Positions 34,259 to 42,363 of a stretch of 64,000 bases of DNA are shown here, one piece after another (position 1 is the first letter of the stretch; each line of letters opens with the position of its first letter). This DNA comes from Microtetraspora fusca. GTDB lineage: Bacteria > Actinomycetota > Actinomycetes > Streptosporangiales > Streptosporangiaceae. The position numbers and the translations under genes were made by a program. The notes under the pieces were generated by a model, which did not search any database, had not been told where the DNA came from, and was given only the letters and a program-made list of their open reading frames with translations. The stretch is taken from positions 124,001-188,000 of the forward strand of contig NZ_BBYK01000040.1 in NCBI RefSeq assembly GCF_001570365.1, written 5' to 3'.

Positions 34259-34606
34259 TTAGCTCCCGCGATAGGTCGAGTAGGCGTACGGGCTGAGCAG
34301 CAGCGGCACGTGGCAGTGGCCGTCGTGCTCGCGGATCGTGAAGACCACGCTGACCTCGGGGAAGAACGCGTCCTCCCCCAGGTACTCCCCCGTGTGGAAG
34401 ACCAGGCGGTAGGTGCCGGGGCGCGGGTCCGTCCCCTCGACCCACTCCGCGCTCACCGGTGACCACTCCCGGATCCGGCCGTCCCCGTCCGTACGGCCCT
34501 CGGCCGCGGCGAGGAAACCGTGCACGGTCATGCGCGAGAGCCGCACGAGCACGCCCGGGGCCGGGACGCCCTTCGCCGTGTCGAGCACGTGAGTGGAGAG
34601 GCTCAC
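34259..34606 (-). CDS. hiuH: 5-hydroxyisourate hydrolase
   Basis: 115 aa transthyretin-like enzyme, hydroxyisourate to OHCU. N-terminal LSTHVLDTAKGVPAPGVLVRL and the C-terminal signature tetrad YRGS, where the enzyme differs from transthyretin. The GTG start at 34606 overlaps the uraD stop (GTGA). The frame upstream of it is only a shadow of uraD. Confidence 0.96.
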   Translation of the reverse strand: MSLSTHVLDTAKGVPAPGVLVRLSRMTVHGFLAAAEGRTDGDGRIREWSPVSAEWVEGTDPRPGTYRLVFHTGEYLGEDAFFPEVSVVFTIREHDGHCHVPLLLSPYAYSTYRGS

Positions 34607-35091
34607 CCGCCGGTCACCGCCTTCTCCAACCGGATCCGGACGATCTCGGCCAGCTGGGCGCGGACGATCTCCTGCTCGGTCTCCTCGTCGTTCCCGAGCC
34701 GGGCGAGCAGCAGGCCGAGCATCTCCTCGGCGCTCCTGCCGGTGGCGCGTACCAGATAGACGTGCCCAAACCGCTCCTCGTAGACCGCGTTCCCCCTGGC
34801 GATGGCGTCGAGCACGCCCGGGGACGCGCCGGCCGCGCCGGACTGCTCGGCCCGGGACCACGCCTCCTCGCGCCCGCCGTCCGCCGTCCGCTCGGCCAGG
34901 GCGCGCTCGCCGATGCGGGGATGCGCCGCGAGCGCCTCCACGATGTCGGCCCAGTCCAGCGTCGCGACCGCGGCCTCACCGGCCTCCACCAGCGCGGCGA
35001 GGTCGGCGTACGGCTGTCGCGCCGCGACGGCGGCCATCCAGGTCGTGGACGCGCAGCAGGAGCGCAGTTCCTCCTGGCTGAGTTCTCGCAT
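34603..35091 (-). CDS. uraD: OHCU decarboxylase
   Basis: Decarboxylates 2-oxo-4-hydroxy-4-carboxy-5-ureidoimidazoline to S-allantoin. 162 aa from ATG 35091. Signature LAAHPRIGERAL with the catalytic His, and ARGNAVYEERFGHVYLVRATGRSAEEML. First gene of the purine-catabolism operon. Start is uncertain: ATG at 35109 or GTG at 35181 are in frame, and none has a clear ribosome site. Confidence 0.92.
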   Translation of the reverse strand: MRELSQEELRSCCASTTWMAAVAARQPYADLAALVEAGEAAVATLDWADIVEALAAHPRIGERALAERTADGGREEAWSRAEQSGAAGASPGVLDAIARGNAVYEERFGHVYLVRATGRSAEEMLGLLLARLGNDEETEQEIVRAQLAEIVRIRLEKAVTGG

Positions 35092-35269
35092 GCATGCAGT
35101 CAACATCGCCACGGAGGACGGGTCTAGCTCGAACGCACAACCGCCCGGTCGTGTCCCCCGCCCGGGTTCGCACGTTGCCACGAATGCTCGGGCACCGGTG
35201 ACGGAGCGTCGCGCGAGGTGACGCGACGGGGGCGAGGCTTGCCGGTCGGGACACTAGGCTGGAGCCATC

Positions 35270-36121
35270 ATGACCTCGAGAAATGCGATTGGCGCGCACG
35301 TTTCCGTCGCGGGCGGTCTCGCCACCGGCGGGTTGCGCTACGCGGCCGACGTCGGCGCCGAGATGGCCCAGGTCTTCGTCACCAACCCCCGGACCTGGGC
35401 ACTGAACGACGGCGACCCGGCCGAGGACGCGAAGCTCGCCGCGTCCGGGCTGCCGGTCTTCGCGCACGCCCCCTACCTGGTGAACTTCGGCTCGCCCACC
35501 CCGGCGACCCTGGACAGCTCCGTGGCGGTGATCAGGCACACGCTCAGGCGCGGCGCCCAGATCGGCGCCCTCGGCGTGGTGGTGCACACCGGTTCCGCGG
35601 TCAGCCAGTCGCGGGACGACGCCATGCGCCAGATCCACGAGCACCTCCTCCCACTGGTGGAGGAGATCCCCGAGGGCGGCCCCGACCTGCTCCTCGAACC
35701 CATGGCCGGGCAGGGGCAGATGCTCTGCGCGACCGTGCAGGACCTCGGGCCCTACCTGGACGCGCTGGAACACCACCCCAAGGTGGGCGTCTGCCTGGAC
35801 ACCTGCCACGCCTTCGCCGCCGGGCACGACCTGGCCGCCCCCGGCGGGGTGGCGGAGATGCTCGACGCGCTGCACGCGACCGCTCCCGGACGGCTCAAGC
35901 TGATCCACGCGAACGACTCGAAGGACGTGTGCGGCTCGAAGAAGGACCGCCACGAGAACATCGGCGCCGGGCACATCGGCGCGGAGCCCTTCGCCGAGAT
36001 CATGCGCCACCCCGTGACCGCCGGGGTGCCGCTCTGCATCGAGACGCCCGGCAAGGCGGACAAGGACCGGGAGAACATCGCGCTGCTGAAGAAGCTCCGG
36101 GAGCCCGCGGCCAGCGGCTGA
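35270..36121 (+). CDS. nfo: Endonuclease IV (deoxyribonuclease IV)
   Basis: 283 aa AP endonuclease of base-excision repair. TIM barrel with three zinc ions: IGAHVSVAGGLATG, VVHTG, LLLEPMAGQG, VCLDTCHAFAAGHDL, LIHANDSKDVCGSKKDRHENIGAGHIG. ATG start with GGAG 5 nt upstream and TAGGCT 9 nt before the start. Divergent from the purine operon. Confidence 0.95.
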   Translation: MTSRNAIGAHVSVAGGLATGGLRYAADVGAEMAQVFVTNPRTWALNDGDPAEDAKLAASGLPVFAHAPYLVNFGSPTPATLDSSVAVIRHTLRRGAQIGALGVVVHTGSAVSQSRDDAMRQIHEHLLPLVEEIPEGGPDLLLEPMAGQGQMLCATVQDLGPYLDALEHHPKVGVCLDTCHAFAAGHDLAAPGGVAEMLDALHATAPGRLKLIHANDSKDVCGSKKDRHENIGAGHIGAEPFAEIMRHPVTAGVPLCIETPGKADKDRENIALLKKLREPAASG

Positions 36122-36511
36122 CGCGCCTTCGGCGGCCGGCGGTCTCGGATAGATGGACCGCACGGGGCCCGCTCGCGGTCCGGCGCCCCCGATGGCCGGA
36201 CCGCTTTCGCGGATCCCGCGACAGGCCATATCCGACAGATGCCGACTTATGCGGCATTTTCGGATATTTCCCAGCGCCCTCACCCCCAGTGAGGGCTCGC
36301 CCGGCATCCGCGCGGCATGGTCACGAACTTCAGTCAGCTACGCGGCGTGGCCTTGCAATGACGGAGAGATTACGGCGGCGCGCCGCGCTCGCGGCCGGAG
36401 TTGGGACGAGCGGTCGCTGTTTCGCGACATGCGGCCATCCCCGTCGGGACCGACGGCGTCCCTGGCGCGACGAGCGGTCGCGCTCCCTCACCGCCGGTGA
36501 CCGCCCGAGGG
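36122..36511. other. Intergenic region with a composite hairpin and a terminator-like stem
   Basis: 390 bp between converging genes. At 36228-36267 ATATCCGA-cag-ATGCCG-acttatg-CGGCAT-tt-TCGGATAT forms nested 8- and 6-bp stems followed by TTTC. At 36276-36296 GCCCTCAC-cccca-GTGAGGGC forms a second stem. Either could terminate the nfo or LytTR transcripts. No gene recognised. Confidence 0.6.
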
Positions 36512-37267
36512 TCACATCGAGCCGACTGTCGAGGTGGGAACCCGGAAGCGCCGGACGAGTTGGTCGCGCACCTGGCGGGTGTGCCGCCTGCTCACGGGAA
36601 GGACCTCACCCCCCACCTGGAGCACCATCCGGCCGCCGTCATAGCGCAGTTCGCTGACGTGCCGCGCGTTCACCAGCGTGCTGCGGTGGGCGCGGACGAA
36701 GCCCGAGCCGCCCCAGCGGCGTTCGAGCGCCGCCAGAGGCATCCGTACGAGGTAGGTGCCGTCCACGGTGTGCAGCCGCACGTAGTCGCCGTAGGCCTCG
36801 GCGTACCAGACGGCCTGGCGCTGGACGAACTTGGTGCGGCCGCCCAGCTCGACGGGGATGACGTCGACGCCCTCCTCCTCGCCGCCCGCCGCCTCGGCCG
36901 CCGAGGAGAGCCGCCGCACGGCCTGCGCCAGCCGTTCGGGGCGTACCGGCTTGAGCACGTAGTCGACGGCCTCCAACTCGAACGCGCGGACCGCGCAGTC
37001 GTGGGCGGTGACGAAGACCAGCCGGGTCCGCCCAGGGAAGCCGACGATCATCTTCGCCAGCTCGAACCCGTCCAGCCCGGGCAGCCGGACGTCGAGGAAG
37101 ACTCCGTCGAGGCGCTCTCCGGCGCCGAGCATCGTCACGATCATGTGGAGCGCGGCCAGCCCGTCCTGTGCGGTGGTGACGTGCTCGATCCGCTCGTTCC
37201 GGCGCAGGAGGTAGACGAGCTCGGACAAGGCGGACGCCTCGCCGTCGACGGCCATAACACGCAGCAT
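36512..37267 (-). CDS. LytTR-family response regulator
   Basis: About 251 aa. Receiver domain, residues 1-120: phosphoacceptor D59 in GVFLDVRLPGLDG, T87 and K106 in the usual places; the acidic pair near the start is D8-G9-E10, so one acidic residue is replaced by Gly. C-terminal LytTR DNA-binding domain (about 145-240; WYAEAYGDYVRLHTVDGTYLVRMPLAALERRWG ... FVRAHRSTLVN). No histidine kinase is adjacent. ATG 37267 chosen because the upstream frame is not conserved. Confidence 0.9.
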   Translation of the reverse strand: MLRVMAVDGEASALSELVYLLRRNERIEHVTTAQDGLAALHMIVTMLGAGERLDGVFLDVRLPGLDGFELAKMIVGFPGRTRLVFVTAHDCAVRAFELEAVDYVLKPVRPERLAQAVRRLSSAAEAAGGEEEGVDVIPVELGGRTKFVQRQAVWYAEAYGDYVRLHTVDGTYLVRMPLAALERRWGGSGFVRAHRSTLVNARHVSELRYDGGRMVLQVGGEVLPVSRRHTRQVRDQLVRRFRVPTSTVGSM

Positions 37268-37361
37268 GACCACCACCGTGCCGCCTCGCCCGCCGGGCCC
37301 GCAAGGGTTTCGACGACGAAGAGTGGTCACGCGGACACGAAGGGGAGTGCCTCTCCGCCGG

Positions 37362-37973
37362 TCAGGGAGGACCCTCGCCCGGCTCCTCCTGGTAGGAGTA
37401 CCGCTGCTCGCGCCAGGGGTCGGCGATGTTGTGGTAGCCGCGCTCCTCCCAGAAGCCGCGCCGGTCCTCCGTCATGTACTCGACCCCGCGCACCCACTTC
37501 ACGCTCTTCCAGGCGTACAGGTGCGGGACCACGACGCGTACGGGGAAGCCACGCTCGGGGGTGAGCGGCTTGTCGTCCAGCGCGGTGGCGAACAGCGTCG
37601 TGTCGCGGTCGAAGTCGCTCATCCGGATGTTGGCGCTGTAGCCGTACTCGGCCCAGATCATGACGTGCCGTACGCCGGGGGCCGGGGGGACGCACTCCAT
37701 CAGCGTCCGCGCCGCGACGCCCGACCACTCGTTACCCATGATCGAGAACTTGGTGACGCAGTGGAAGTCCGCGATGACCGCGGTCCTGGGCAGCGCGGCG
37801 AACTCCTCCCATCCGAGCATGTGCGTGTCACCCGACGCCGTCGCGCCGAAGACCTGGAACCGCCAGCTCTCGGGACGGAACGCCGGGACCCGGCCGTAGT
37901 GGATGACGGGCCGGCCGCGTGGGATGTACTGCCCCGGGGGCAGACGGTTCTCCTCTTCGGGCATCTCCGGCAC
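37362..37973 (-). CDS. Sulfite-oxidase-like molybdopterin protein
   Basis: 203 aa, oxidoreductase molybdopterin-binding domain only. The Mo-ligand Cys lies in DFHCVTKFSIMGNEWSGV, and YGYSANIRMSDF ... ERGFPVRVVVPHLYAWKSVKWVRGVEY is typical of the family. No Tat signal peptide, no haem domain and no dimerisation domain are present, so it is probably cytoplasmic, like other short actinobacterial members. Electron partner unknown. Confidence 0.88.
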   Translation of the reverse strand: MPEMPEEENRLPPGQYIPRGRPVIHYGRVPAFRPESWRFQVFGATASGDTHMLGWEEFAALPRTAVIADFHCVTKFSIMGNEWSGVAARTLMECVPPAPGVRHVMIWAEYGYSANIRMSDFDRDTTLFATALDDKPLTPERGFPVRVVVPHLYAWKSVKWVRGVEYMTEDRRGFWEERGYHNIADPWREQRYSYQEEPGEGPP

Positions 37974-38080
37974 GTCGCCATCCTGCCACCAGCCGTTCCC
38001 TTCACCGGCACCGGGACCCCGCCAGCGGCCGGAAGGCCATCCACGATCACGAACGGTCCCGCCCGCTGCCGGACATGCGC

Positions 38081-38086
38081 TATATT
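38081..38086 (+). promoter_or_regulatory. -10 box of the aromatic leader transcript
   Basis: TATATT lies 7 nt before the ATG of the leader peptide, so transcription probably begins at that ATG. No clear -35 hexamer is visible 17-18 nt upstream. Confidence 0.55.
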
Positions 38087-38093
38087 GCGTGGC

Positions 38094-38162
38094 ATGCGTA
38101 CCGCTGAGTTTTGGTATGGCGACGGACCCGCAGGGACCGCTCGCCCCTTAGCGCTGCGCTGA
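38094..38162 (+). CDS. Aromatic amino acid leader peptide (Phe-Trp-Tyr)
   Basis: 22-residue open frame with three consecutive aromatic codons, F6 (TTT), W7 (TGG), Y8 (TAT), at 38109-38117, followed by a strong terminator and then the DAHP synthase gene. This is the layout of ribosome-mediated attenuation: shortage of any charged aromatic tRNA would stall the ribosome and favour readthrough. Codons 11-12 (GGA CCC) repeat the right arm of the terminator (GGACCC) and could pair with its left arm. Found by reading the leader; not shown experimentally. Confidence 0.8.
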   Translation: MRTAEFWYGDGPAGTARPLALR

Positions 38163-38178
38163 CAGCCAAGGCGAACGA

Positions 38179-38212
38179 AAAGGCCCCGGGTCCACACGGA
38201 CCCGGGGCCTTT
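38179..38212 (+). terminator. Attenuator terminator before DAHP synthase
   Basis: Perfect 15-bp stem AAAGGCCCCGGGTCC / GGACCCGGGGCCTTT with loop ACAC, followed by CGCGTTTT. It lies 16 nt after the leader stop and 43 nt before the DAHP synthase ATG, so it would stop transcription before the gene unless disrupted. Confidence 0.88.
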
Positions 38213-38254
38213 CGCGTTTTGCGAGGAAAACGACAGCACCCACTAGGAGTGACC

Positions 38255-39301
38255 ATGGTCATCGTCATGGGATCCGAGGCGACCCCGGACGACATCGAGT
38301 CGATCGTCGGGCTCGTCGCCACGGCCGGCGGCGAGGCGTTCGTCAGCCGCGGCGTGAGCCGGACGATCATCGGGCTGGTCGGCGACGTCGAACGGTTCGC
38401 GGCGCTGAACCTGCGCGGCAAGTCCGGCGTCGCGGACGTCATGCGCGTGTCCGTGCCGTACAAGCTGGTCAGCCGGGAGAACCATCCCGAGCGGTCGACC
38501 GTCAGGGTGGGCGGGGTGCCGATCGGCCCGGACACCGTGACGCTGATCGCGGGCCCGTGCGCCGTCGAGACCCCGCGGCAGACCCTGGAGGCGGCCGAGA
38601 TGGCCAAGGCCGCGGGCGCGACCCTGCTGCGCGGCGGCGCCTTCAAGCCGCGCACCTCGCCGTACGCCTTCCAGGGGCTGGGCGAGGAGGGCCTGCGGAT
38701 CCTCGCCGACGTACGCGAGAAGACCGGCCTGCCGATCGTCACCGAGGTGGTGGACGCCCACGACGTCGAGCTGGTCGCGTCCTACGCGGACATGCTGCAG
38801 ATCGGCACCCGTAACACGCAGAACTTCGCGCTGCTCCAGGCGGTCGGCAAGGCGGGCAAGCCGGTCATGCTCAAGCGCGGCATGAGCGGCACGATCGAAG
38901 AGTGGCTGATGTCGGCCGAGTACATCGCCCAGCGCGGCAACCTCGACATCGTGCTGTGCGAGCGCGGCATCCGCACGTTCGAGACCGCCACCCGCAACAC
39001 CCTGGACGTCTCCGCGGTCCCCGTCGCGCAGCGGCTCTCCCACCTCCCTGTGATCATCGACCCGTCCCACTCGGGCGGCCGCCGCGACCTCGTCCTGCCG
39101 CTCACCCGCGCGGCCGTCGCGGTCGGCGCCGACGGCGTGATCATCGACGTCCATCCCCACCCCGAGCAGGCGCTCTGCGACGGCCCCCAGGCCCTGGTCA
39201 ACGGCGACCTGCGCGAGCTCGCGCGGGTGATGCGCCAGTTCCCCCCGCTGCTGGGCCGTACGCTCACCGACGCCACGCACGCGGTCCCGGTGCCCGCGTG
39301 A
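38255..39301 (+). CDS. aroF: 3-deoxy-7-phosphoheptulonate synthase (DAHP synthase, class I)
   Basis: First step of the shikimate pathway. About 348 aa: an N-terminal ferredoxin-like regulatory segment (residues 1-70) and a TIM barrel. Motifs: LIAGPCAVETPRQ, GGAFKPRTSPYAFQG, TEVVDAHDVE, MLKRGM and PVIIDPSHSGGRRDLV. The ATG at 38255 has GGAG 5 nt upstream. A longer frame to 38111 reads through the terminator and is rejected. Control is probably by attenuation at 38094-38212. Confidence 0.95.
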   Translation: MVIVMGSEATPDDIESIVGLVATAGGEAFVSRGVSRTIIGLVGDVERFAALNLRGKSGVADVMRVSVPYKLVSRENHPERSTVRVGGVPIGPDTVTLIAGPCAVETPRQTLEAAEMAKAAGATLLRGGAFKPRTSPYAFQGLGEEGLRILADVREKTGLPIVTEVVDAHDVELVASYADMLQIGTRNTQNFALLQAVGKAGKPVMLKRGMSGTIEEWLMSAEYIAQRGNLDIVLCERGIRTFETATRNTLDVSAVPVAQRLSHLPVIIDPSHSGGRRDLVLPLTRAAVAVGADGVIIDVHPHPEQALCDGPQALVNGDLRELARVMRQFPPLLGRTLTDATHAVPVPA

Positions 39302-39391
39302 TCTCCGGCTCGCCTCGGGGCGCGGCCCGCCACCGCGTGGTCTCGCGCCCCTGACCTTCCGGCTGTCCGGCCGTCCGGACGCAGACGACCG

Positions 39392-39425
39392 GGTACGGCT
39401 TGCGCCACGAGCGGCGAGCCGTACC
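39392..39425 (+). terminator. Terminator-like repeat after DAHP synthase
   Basis: Perfect 9-bp stem GGTACGGCT / AGCCGTACC with a 16-nt loop, 90 nt after the stop codon. Confidence 0.45.
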
Positions 39426-39528
39426 GACCGGTGGGGCACATTAGTCGCGAAATCCGCATATAACCGCAGGTCGGAAGGCTTTCCTGGAATTCCAGCGGAC
39501 GCCCGAGCCGGGAAAATACGCTGCCCGC

Positions 39529-41124
39529 ATGTTGCCCAAACCTGACGACATCGTTGACCGCGACGAGGACTGGGAGATCCTGGAGCGGTTCGCGCGGCCT
39601 TCTCCCATCGGAACCCCGGGCTCGGGGGTGGCCGCACTGGCCGGCCGTCGCCGTACCGGGAAGTCCTACCTTCTCAAGCGGTTCACCAACGCGACCGGCG
39701 GGTTCTACTTCGAGGCGCGCCTCGAGGAGACGCTCGTACAAGTCCAGCAGCGGTTCCGTAAGGAGCTGATCACCTACGACCCGTCCCGGACCGCCGAACT
39801 GTCGGCCCTGACTCTCGACGCGCCCGACACGTGGGACCGGCTGCTCCAGATCGCGATGGACGCGACGTTCAGCAGGAGCGAGGGAAACCGGATACCCCCC
39901 GTCGTGATCGACGAGTTCCCCTATCTGCTGCGGGACACCCCGGACCTGCAGTCGATCGTGAAGGCGGTCTACGACACCAGCTCGTTCCGGCGCGGCGAGC
40001 CCGGCAAGCCGGGCCTCTGGATCGGCTACTACGACCGGCTCATCGAGGGGCGCATGCTGCTCTGCGGCTCGGCGATGTCGGTGATCCACGAGCTCGGTCA
40101 CGGCTCCCGGCCGCTCTTCGGCCGCCTCACCTTCAAGCTGACCATGGACCCTTTCGACCATGTCGACATGGCGCGGTTCTGGGGGATCGAGGACCGCCGG
40201 GTGGCGTTCACCCTCTTCGCGGCGCTCGGCGGCGCTCCGGGTTACCGGAATCCGCTCCTGCAACTGACGGGGCTCCCGGTTCCGCAGACGATGGAGGAGC
40301 TGGACGCCTGGCTCGCCGACGCACTGCTCCGACCTCGGCCGGACTTCTTCACCGAGGACGAGATCGATCGCCTGCTCCGCGAGGACCCGCGCATCACGGA
40401 CAAGGACATCTACCGGCAGGCGATGAAGGCGATCTCCGAGGGCAACACCACCCTGACGAAGATCGGCGGGGCCATCGGCCGTTCCAGGGATGAGACCGAC
40501 GGGATCGTCGCCCGGCTGGTGGCCATGCGGTACGTCGACGAGTGGCGCGACCTCCTGCGGCCCCGCGACTACCTGTTCCGGCTGAACGACCCGATCGTCC
40601 GCTTCCACCACGCCGTGGTCGGCCCGCGTATGTCCCTACTGGCCGAAGGGAATCTGACTCCGGAGGACGCCTGGCGCGGTGCCCAGCAGAGCTTCCGCTC
40701 CCAGGTGCTCGGCCCGGCGTTCGAGCAGATCGCGACCCGGAGCGCGTTCCGGCTGCTGTACAACCGGACCGACCTCGGCTCGGACGGCTGGGCACTGGTG
40801 CCCGACCCGGCCAGCCGGACCACCCACGAGGTGGACTACGTCGGTCTCGCGTTCAACACCAGTGGCCGCCCCAAGGGCTCGACGATCACCGTCATCGGCG
40901 AGACCAAGGCGACCGAGCGTCCGCGCGGCCTGAAGGACCTGGAGCGCCTTCGCCACATCCGGGCGCTGCTGTCCAAGGACCACAAGGCGGAGAACGCCGT
41001 GCTGGCGATCTTCTCCATGCACGGCTTCTCGGAGCACCTGCGCCAGGCGGCGAGGGAGGCCCCCGACGAGATCGCGCTGTACGACCTCGACGACATCTAC
41101 GCCTATCGGGAGCCGTCCTTCTGA
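39529..41124 (+). CDS. STAND-like AAA ATPase with a DUF234/nuclease-like C-terminus
   Basis: 531 aa. P-loop GRRRTGKSYLL near residue 42 and Walker B VVIDEFPYLL near 127, then a winged-helix region (SEGNTTLTKIGGAIGRSRDETDGIVARLVAMRYVDE, about 303-340). The C-terminal part has HEVDYVG ... VIGETKAT near 430-465, resembling the E/D-ExK core of PD-(D/E)XK nucleases in the archaeal-type ATPase/DUF234 group. Role unknown; defence or DNA maintenance has been suggested for relatives. TACGCT 6 nt before the ATG suggests a leaderless mRNA. Confidence 0.82.
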   Translation: MLPKPDDIVDRDEDWEILERFARPSPIGTPGSGVAALAGRRRTGKSYLLKRFTNATGGFYFEARLEETLVQVQQRFRKELITYDPSRTAELSALTLDAPDTWDRLLQIAMDATFSRSEGNRIPPVVIDEFPYLLRDTPDLQSIVKAVYDTSSFRRGEPGKPGLWIGYYDRLIEGRMLLCGSAMSVIHELGHGSRPLFGRLTFKLTMDPFDHVDMARFWGIEDRRVAFTLFAALGGAPGYRNPLLQLTGLPVPQTMEELDAWLADALLRPRPDFFTEDEIDRLLREDPRITDKDIYRQAMKAISEGNTTLTKIGGAIGRSRDETDGIVARLVAMRYVDEWRDLLRPRDYLFRLNDPIVRFHHAVVGPRMSLLAEGNLTPEDAWRGAQQSFRSQVLGPAFEQIATRSAFRLLYNRTDLGSDGWALVPDPASRTTHEVDYVGLAFNTSGRPKGSTITVIGETKATERPRGLKDLERLRHIRALLSKDHKAENAVLAIFSMHGFSEHLRQAAREAPDEIALYDLDDIYAYREPSF

Positions 41125-41129
41125 CCGGG

Positions 41130-41157
41130 TGACCGGGCCACCGCACCGGCCCGGTCA
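41130..41157. terminator. Bidirectional terminator between the ATPase gene and thiI
   Basis: Perfect 10-bp stem TGACCGGGCC / GGCCCGGTCA with an 8-nt loop between two converging genes; its right arm includes the thiI stop codon. Confidence 0.65.
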
Positions 41158-42363
41158 GACGCCTTCGAGCTTGTACTCCTGCAGGGAGTCGGCGAGCTGG
41201 ACGGCGAGCTCCTCGGCGTCGAGCCGCTTCTCGATCTGCTTGAGGTCCTCGATCTTGGCCCGGGTCTCGGCCGTACGCGGAGCGAGGAGCGTGCAGCAGT
41301 CCTCGTCCGGCAGCTCGGAGATCTCCAGCGTGCCGATCCGGCGCGCCTCGGCCATGATCTCGGTCTTGTCCAGCCCGATCAGCGGCCGCAGGATGGGCAT
41401 CGCGACCGCGTGGTCCTGGGCGGTGATGTTGGCCAGCGTCTGGGACGAGACCTGCCCGAGAGAGTCTCCGGTGACCAGCGCCTCCGCGCGGATGCGGTGG
41501 GCGACCTCCTCCGCCGTCTTCAGCATCAGGCGCCGCTGCGCGATCACGGCGAGCCGGTCCTGGCCGGACGCCCTGATCGACTGCTGGGCCTTGCCGAACG
41601 GCACCACCCACAGGCGCGACTTCCCCTGGAACCGGTCGAGCCGGCGGACCAGCGCGTACGCCTTGTAGATGGACTCGGACGTGGTGAACGGGATGCCGGA
41701 GAAATGCAGGAAATCCACCCGGAGACCGCGCCGCATCATCCGGTAGGCGGCGACCGGCGAGTCGATGCCGCCGGACATCAGGACCAGCGCCCGCCCGCTG
41801 GAGCCGACCGGCAGCCCTCCCTGGCCCGGCAGGCCGTCGGTGAAGACGAAGACCTCGTCCCTGTCCACCTCGATGAAGACGGTCAGCTCGGGCTTGCTCA
41901 GGTCGACCGGCAGGCCGTACGTGTCGTTGATGGTGCCGCCGACGAGGCGGTCCAGCTCGTTGGAGCGCAGCGGGAAGCGCTTGTCCCTGCGTCGCGAGCG
42001 GACGGCGAAGGACGCCTTGCGCGCGACCTCGTCCCTGTCCTTGATCAGCTCGATGGCCGCCTCGGTCACGGCCTCGGGAGTCTTGGCGACGCGCCAGGCG
42101 AGGTTGACCCGCACCAGACCGGGCACCTCGGACACGCGCTGCGCGACCGCCTCGGCGACGTCCACCGACGTGCCCTTCGGCAGGAACAGCGCGATCACGC
42201 CGTGCCGCTGCCGGATGTCGACCGTGAACTCCTTGAGCGCGGCCTTGATGTTGGAGCGCAGCCGGCTCTCGAAGAGCTCGCGGTTCCTGCCCTTGAGGAC
42301 GACCTCGCCCAGCTTGAGCAGCACGCAGGGCTCACCCAGGGCCGACATGGCCGTCACGGACAT
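41155..42363 (-). CDS. thiI: tRNA 4-thiouridine synthetase ThiI, short form
   Basis: 402 aa. N-terminal ferredoxin-like and THUMP domains (LLKLGEVVLKGRNRELFE ... LVRVNLAW), then the PP-loop ALVLMSGGIDSPVAAYRMM near residue 185 that adenylates U8 of tRNA. The protein ends soon after DEDCCTLLAP and lacks the rhodanese domain of Escherichia coli ThiI, as in Bacillus-type proteins that receive sulfur from a partner desulfurase. A role in thiamine thiazole synthesis is therefore less likely than tRNA modification. Confidence 0.94.
   Translation of the reverse strand: MSVTAMSALGEPCVLLKLGEVVLKGRNRELFESRLRSNIKAALKEFTVDIRQRHGVIALFLPKGTSVDVAEAVAQRVSEVPGLVRVNLAWRVAKTPEAVTEAAIELIKDRDEVARKASFAVRSRRRDKRFPLRSNELDRLVGGTINDTYGLPVDLSKPELTVFIEVDRDEVFVFTDGLPGQGGLPVGSSGRALVLMSGGIDSPVAAYRMMRRGLRVDFLHFSGIPFTTSESIYKAYALVRRLDRFQGKSRLWVVPFGKAQQSIRASGQDRLAVIAQRRLMLKTAEEVAHRIRAEALVTGDSLGQVSSQTLANITAQDHAVAMPILRPLIGLDKTEIMAEARRIGTLEISELPDEDCCTLLAPRTAETRAKIEDLKQIEKRLDAEELAVQLADSLQEYKLEGV

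Noticed and set aside
38111-38254. N-terminal extension of DAHP synthase
   Set aside because: It would read through the perfect terminator stem and lacks a ribosome site, while ATG 38255 has GGAG at proper spacing.
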